From positions 25,055,447 through 25,119,446 of the forward strand of contig OX326959.1 of assembly GCA_946800325.1 (NCBI GenBank): a stretch of 64,000 nucleotides of DNA. Reading direction: 5' to 3'. How positions within the stretch are numbered: the first letter of the stretch is position 1; the number at the start of each line of letters is the position of its first letter. The DNA is from Luzula sylvatica. Its lineage: Eukaryota > Streptophyta > Magnoliopsida > Poales > Juncaceae. The translations under genes and the position numbers were made by a program. Shown one piece after another: positions 62,801 through 64,000 of this stretch. The notes below the pieces were generated by a model. The model had not been told where the DNA came from. It ran no database searches and saw nothing but the letters and a program-made list of their open reading frames with translations.

Positions 62801-64000
62801 TTTTGAATTTTTGCAAAAAAGTGGAAAAAATAGAAATTTGTATGTGTTAGTCTTCAATCACGGAGTCTTTTGATAAAAACATGAAAATTGAGTAATTTGA
62901 AAATTTTTGAGAACTATTATGGCCTTTTTCACAAAAAATGATAATTGATATTTGTGAAGGTGTTAGACTTTTGTTTTTGATTTTTTGCAAAAAAAATTGA
63001 AAAAATAGCAATTTGTATGTGTTAATCTTCAATCACGGTGTTTTTTGAGAAAACACATGAAGCTTGAGTATTTTGCTTTTTTTTTTAGAACTATTTTGGC
63101 CTATTATAGCAAAAATATTATAATTGATACTTTTGAAGGTGTTAGACTTCGGTTTTTGAATTTTTGCAAAAAGTTTGAAAAAATAAAAATTTGTATGTGT
63201 TAGTCTTCAATCACGGAGTTTTTTGAGAAAAACATGAAAATAAATTATTTTGCTCATTTTAGAGAACTATTTTGGCCTTTTTTAGCAAAAAATGATAATT
63301 AATATTTTTTTAGGTGTCAGACTTCAGTTTTTGAATTTTTACAAAAAAGTGCAAAAAATAGAAATTTGTATGTGTTAGTCTTCAATCACGGAGTTTTTGA
63401 GAAAAACATGAAAATTGAGTAATTTGCTTATTTTGGAGAACTATTTTCGCCTATTTTACAAAATATTACAATTGATACTTTTGAAGATGTTGGACTTCAG
63501 TTTTTTATTTTTTGCAAAAAAATGGAAATATTGAAATTTGTATGTGTTAGTCTTCAGTTTCACATTTTTTTGCGGGAAACAAGAAAATTAAGTATTTTCC
63601 TCATTTTAGAGAACTATTTTGGCCTTTTTTAGAGAAAAATGATAATTGATATTTTTGAAGGTGTTAGACTTCAGTTTTTGATTTTTTGCAAAAAATTGAA
63701 AAAAATAGAAATTTGTATGTGTTAGTTTTCAATGTCGTAGTTTGTTTAGAAAAACATGAAAATTTAGTATTTTGCACATTTTAGAGAACTATTTTGGTCT
63801 TTTCACAAAAAATGATAATTGATATTTGTGAAGGTGTTAGACTTCTGTTTTTGATTTTTTGCAATAAAGTGGAAAAAATAACAATTTGTATGTGTTAGTC
63901 TTCAATCACGGTGTTGTTTTGAGAAAACACATGAAGATTAAGTATTTTGCTCATTTTTGAAAACTATTTTGGCCTATTATAGAAAAATATTATAATTATT
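59851..64000 (+). repeat. Satellite DNA array continued, about 175-bp monomer, runs off the window
   Basis: About 24 more monomers in the same orientation as the main array, in the same type order. The 13-mer spacing is seen again: GAAAAATGATGTATTTTG at 60,247 and 62,536 (2,289 bp), GAGTACTTTGCATA at 60,424 and 62,714 (2,290 bp). The array is not closed at the right edge. Confidence 0.95.

Noticed and set aside
22084..63032. Repeated 60-69-aa ORFs on the minus strand (for example 23,487-23,672, 26,292-26,477, 38,325-38,510, 48,203-48,412) with similar proteins beginning MKTNTYKLLFFQFF
   Set aside because: They are translations of the C-type satellite monomer and recur with the HOR period. 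No start context, splice signals or codon bias support a gene.
18368..64000. CENP-B-box-like motif in the monomer
   Set aside because: No match to the TTCG...CGGG pattern was seen in the AT-rich monomer.

Overview
The window is nuclear DNA of a flowering plant, most likely a eudicot. The evidence is spliced genes with GT-AG introns, a tandem cluster of MUR3-type GT47 glycosyltransferases, a tropinone-reductase-like SDR gene, plant LTR retrotransposons and MITEs, and about 41 kb of tandem satellite with a monomer of about 175 bp. The sequence alone does not name a species.

Layout. 1-3.6 kb is repeat-derived: the 3' part of an LTR (1-799), a fold-back element made of GAATAC-type repeats, a hAT-like MITE and a probable Helitron 3' end. 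3.6-10.1 kb holds three GT47 xyloglucan-glycosyltransferase-like genes, all on the minus strand. They are tandem duplicates of 467, 455 and 471 aa. The first has one short intron that its neighbours lack. 10.2-12.8 kb is AT-rich intergenic DNA with microsatellites and a MULE-type MITE. 12,853-14,034 (minus) is a five-exon SDR gene whose joined exons give a complete 269-aa enzyme. 14.2-18.07 kb carries three more MITEs and an LTR on the minus strand.

From about 18.07 kb the gene space stops. After a short 125-bp repeat, a head-to-tail satellite runs from about 18.37 kb to the right edge, broken only by one retrotransposon (55,137-59,850). The satellite is organised in higher-order repeats (HORs). 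A 2,805-bp 16-mer is present as near-identical successive copies at 23.1-28.9 kb. A 13-mer of about 2,276 bp recurs at 36.4-43.3 kb. Other stretches show spacings of 1, 2, 3, 10, 11 and 12 monomers, as expected from unequal exchange. Monomers at the left edge look more diverged. This resembles the border of a centromeric or pericentromeric array, but the sequence cannot show centromere function.

The inserted retrotransposon is structurally complete: two 1.4-kb LTRs differing at about 1.1% of sites, a GTTAG target duplication, four purine tracts before the 3' LTR, and one 440-codon ORF. It has no protease, integrase, reverse transcriptase or RNase H, so it is non-autonomous. Its LTRs carry a cluster of palindromic motifs. 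Two other LTRs in the window have clusters with the same design but a different core sequence, which is the most interesting pattern seen here. No gene was found in the satellite; the short ORFs there are by-products of the repeat.
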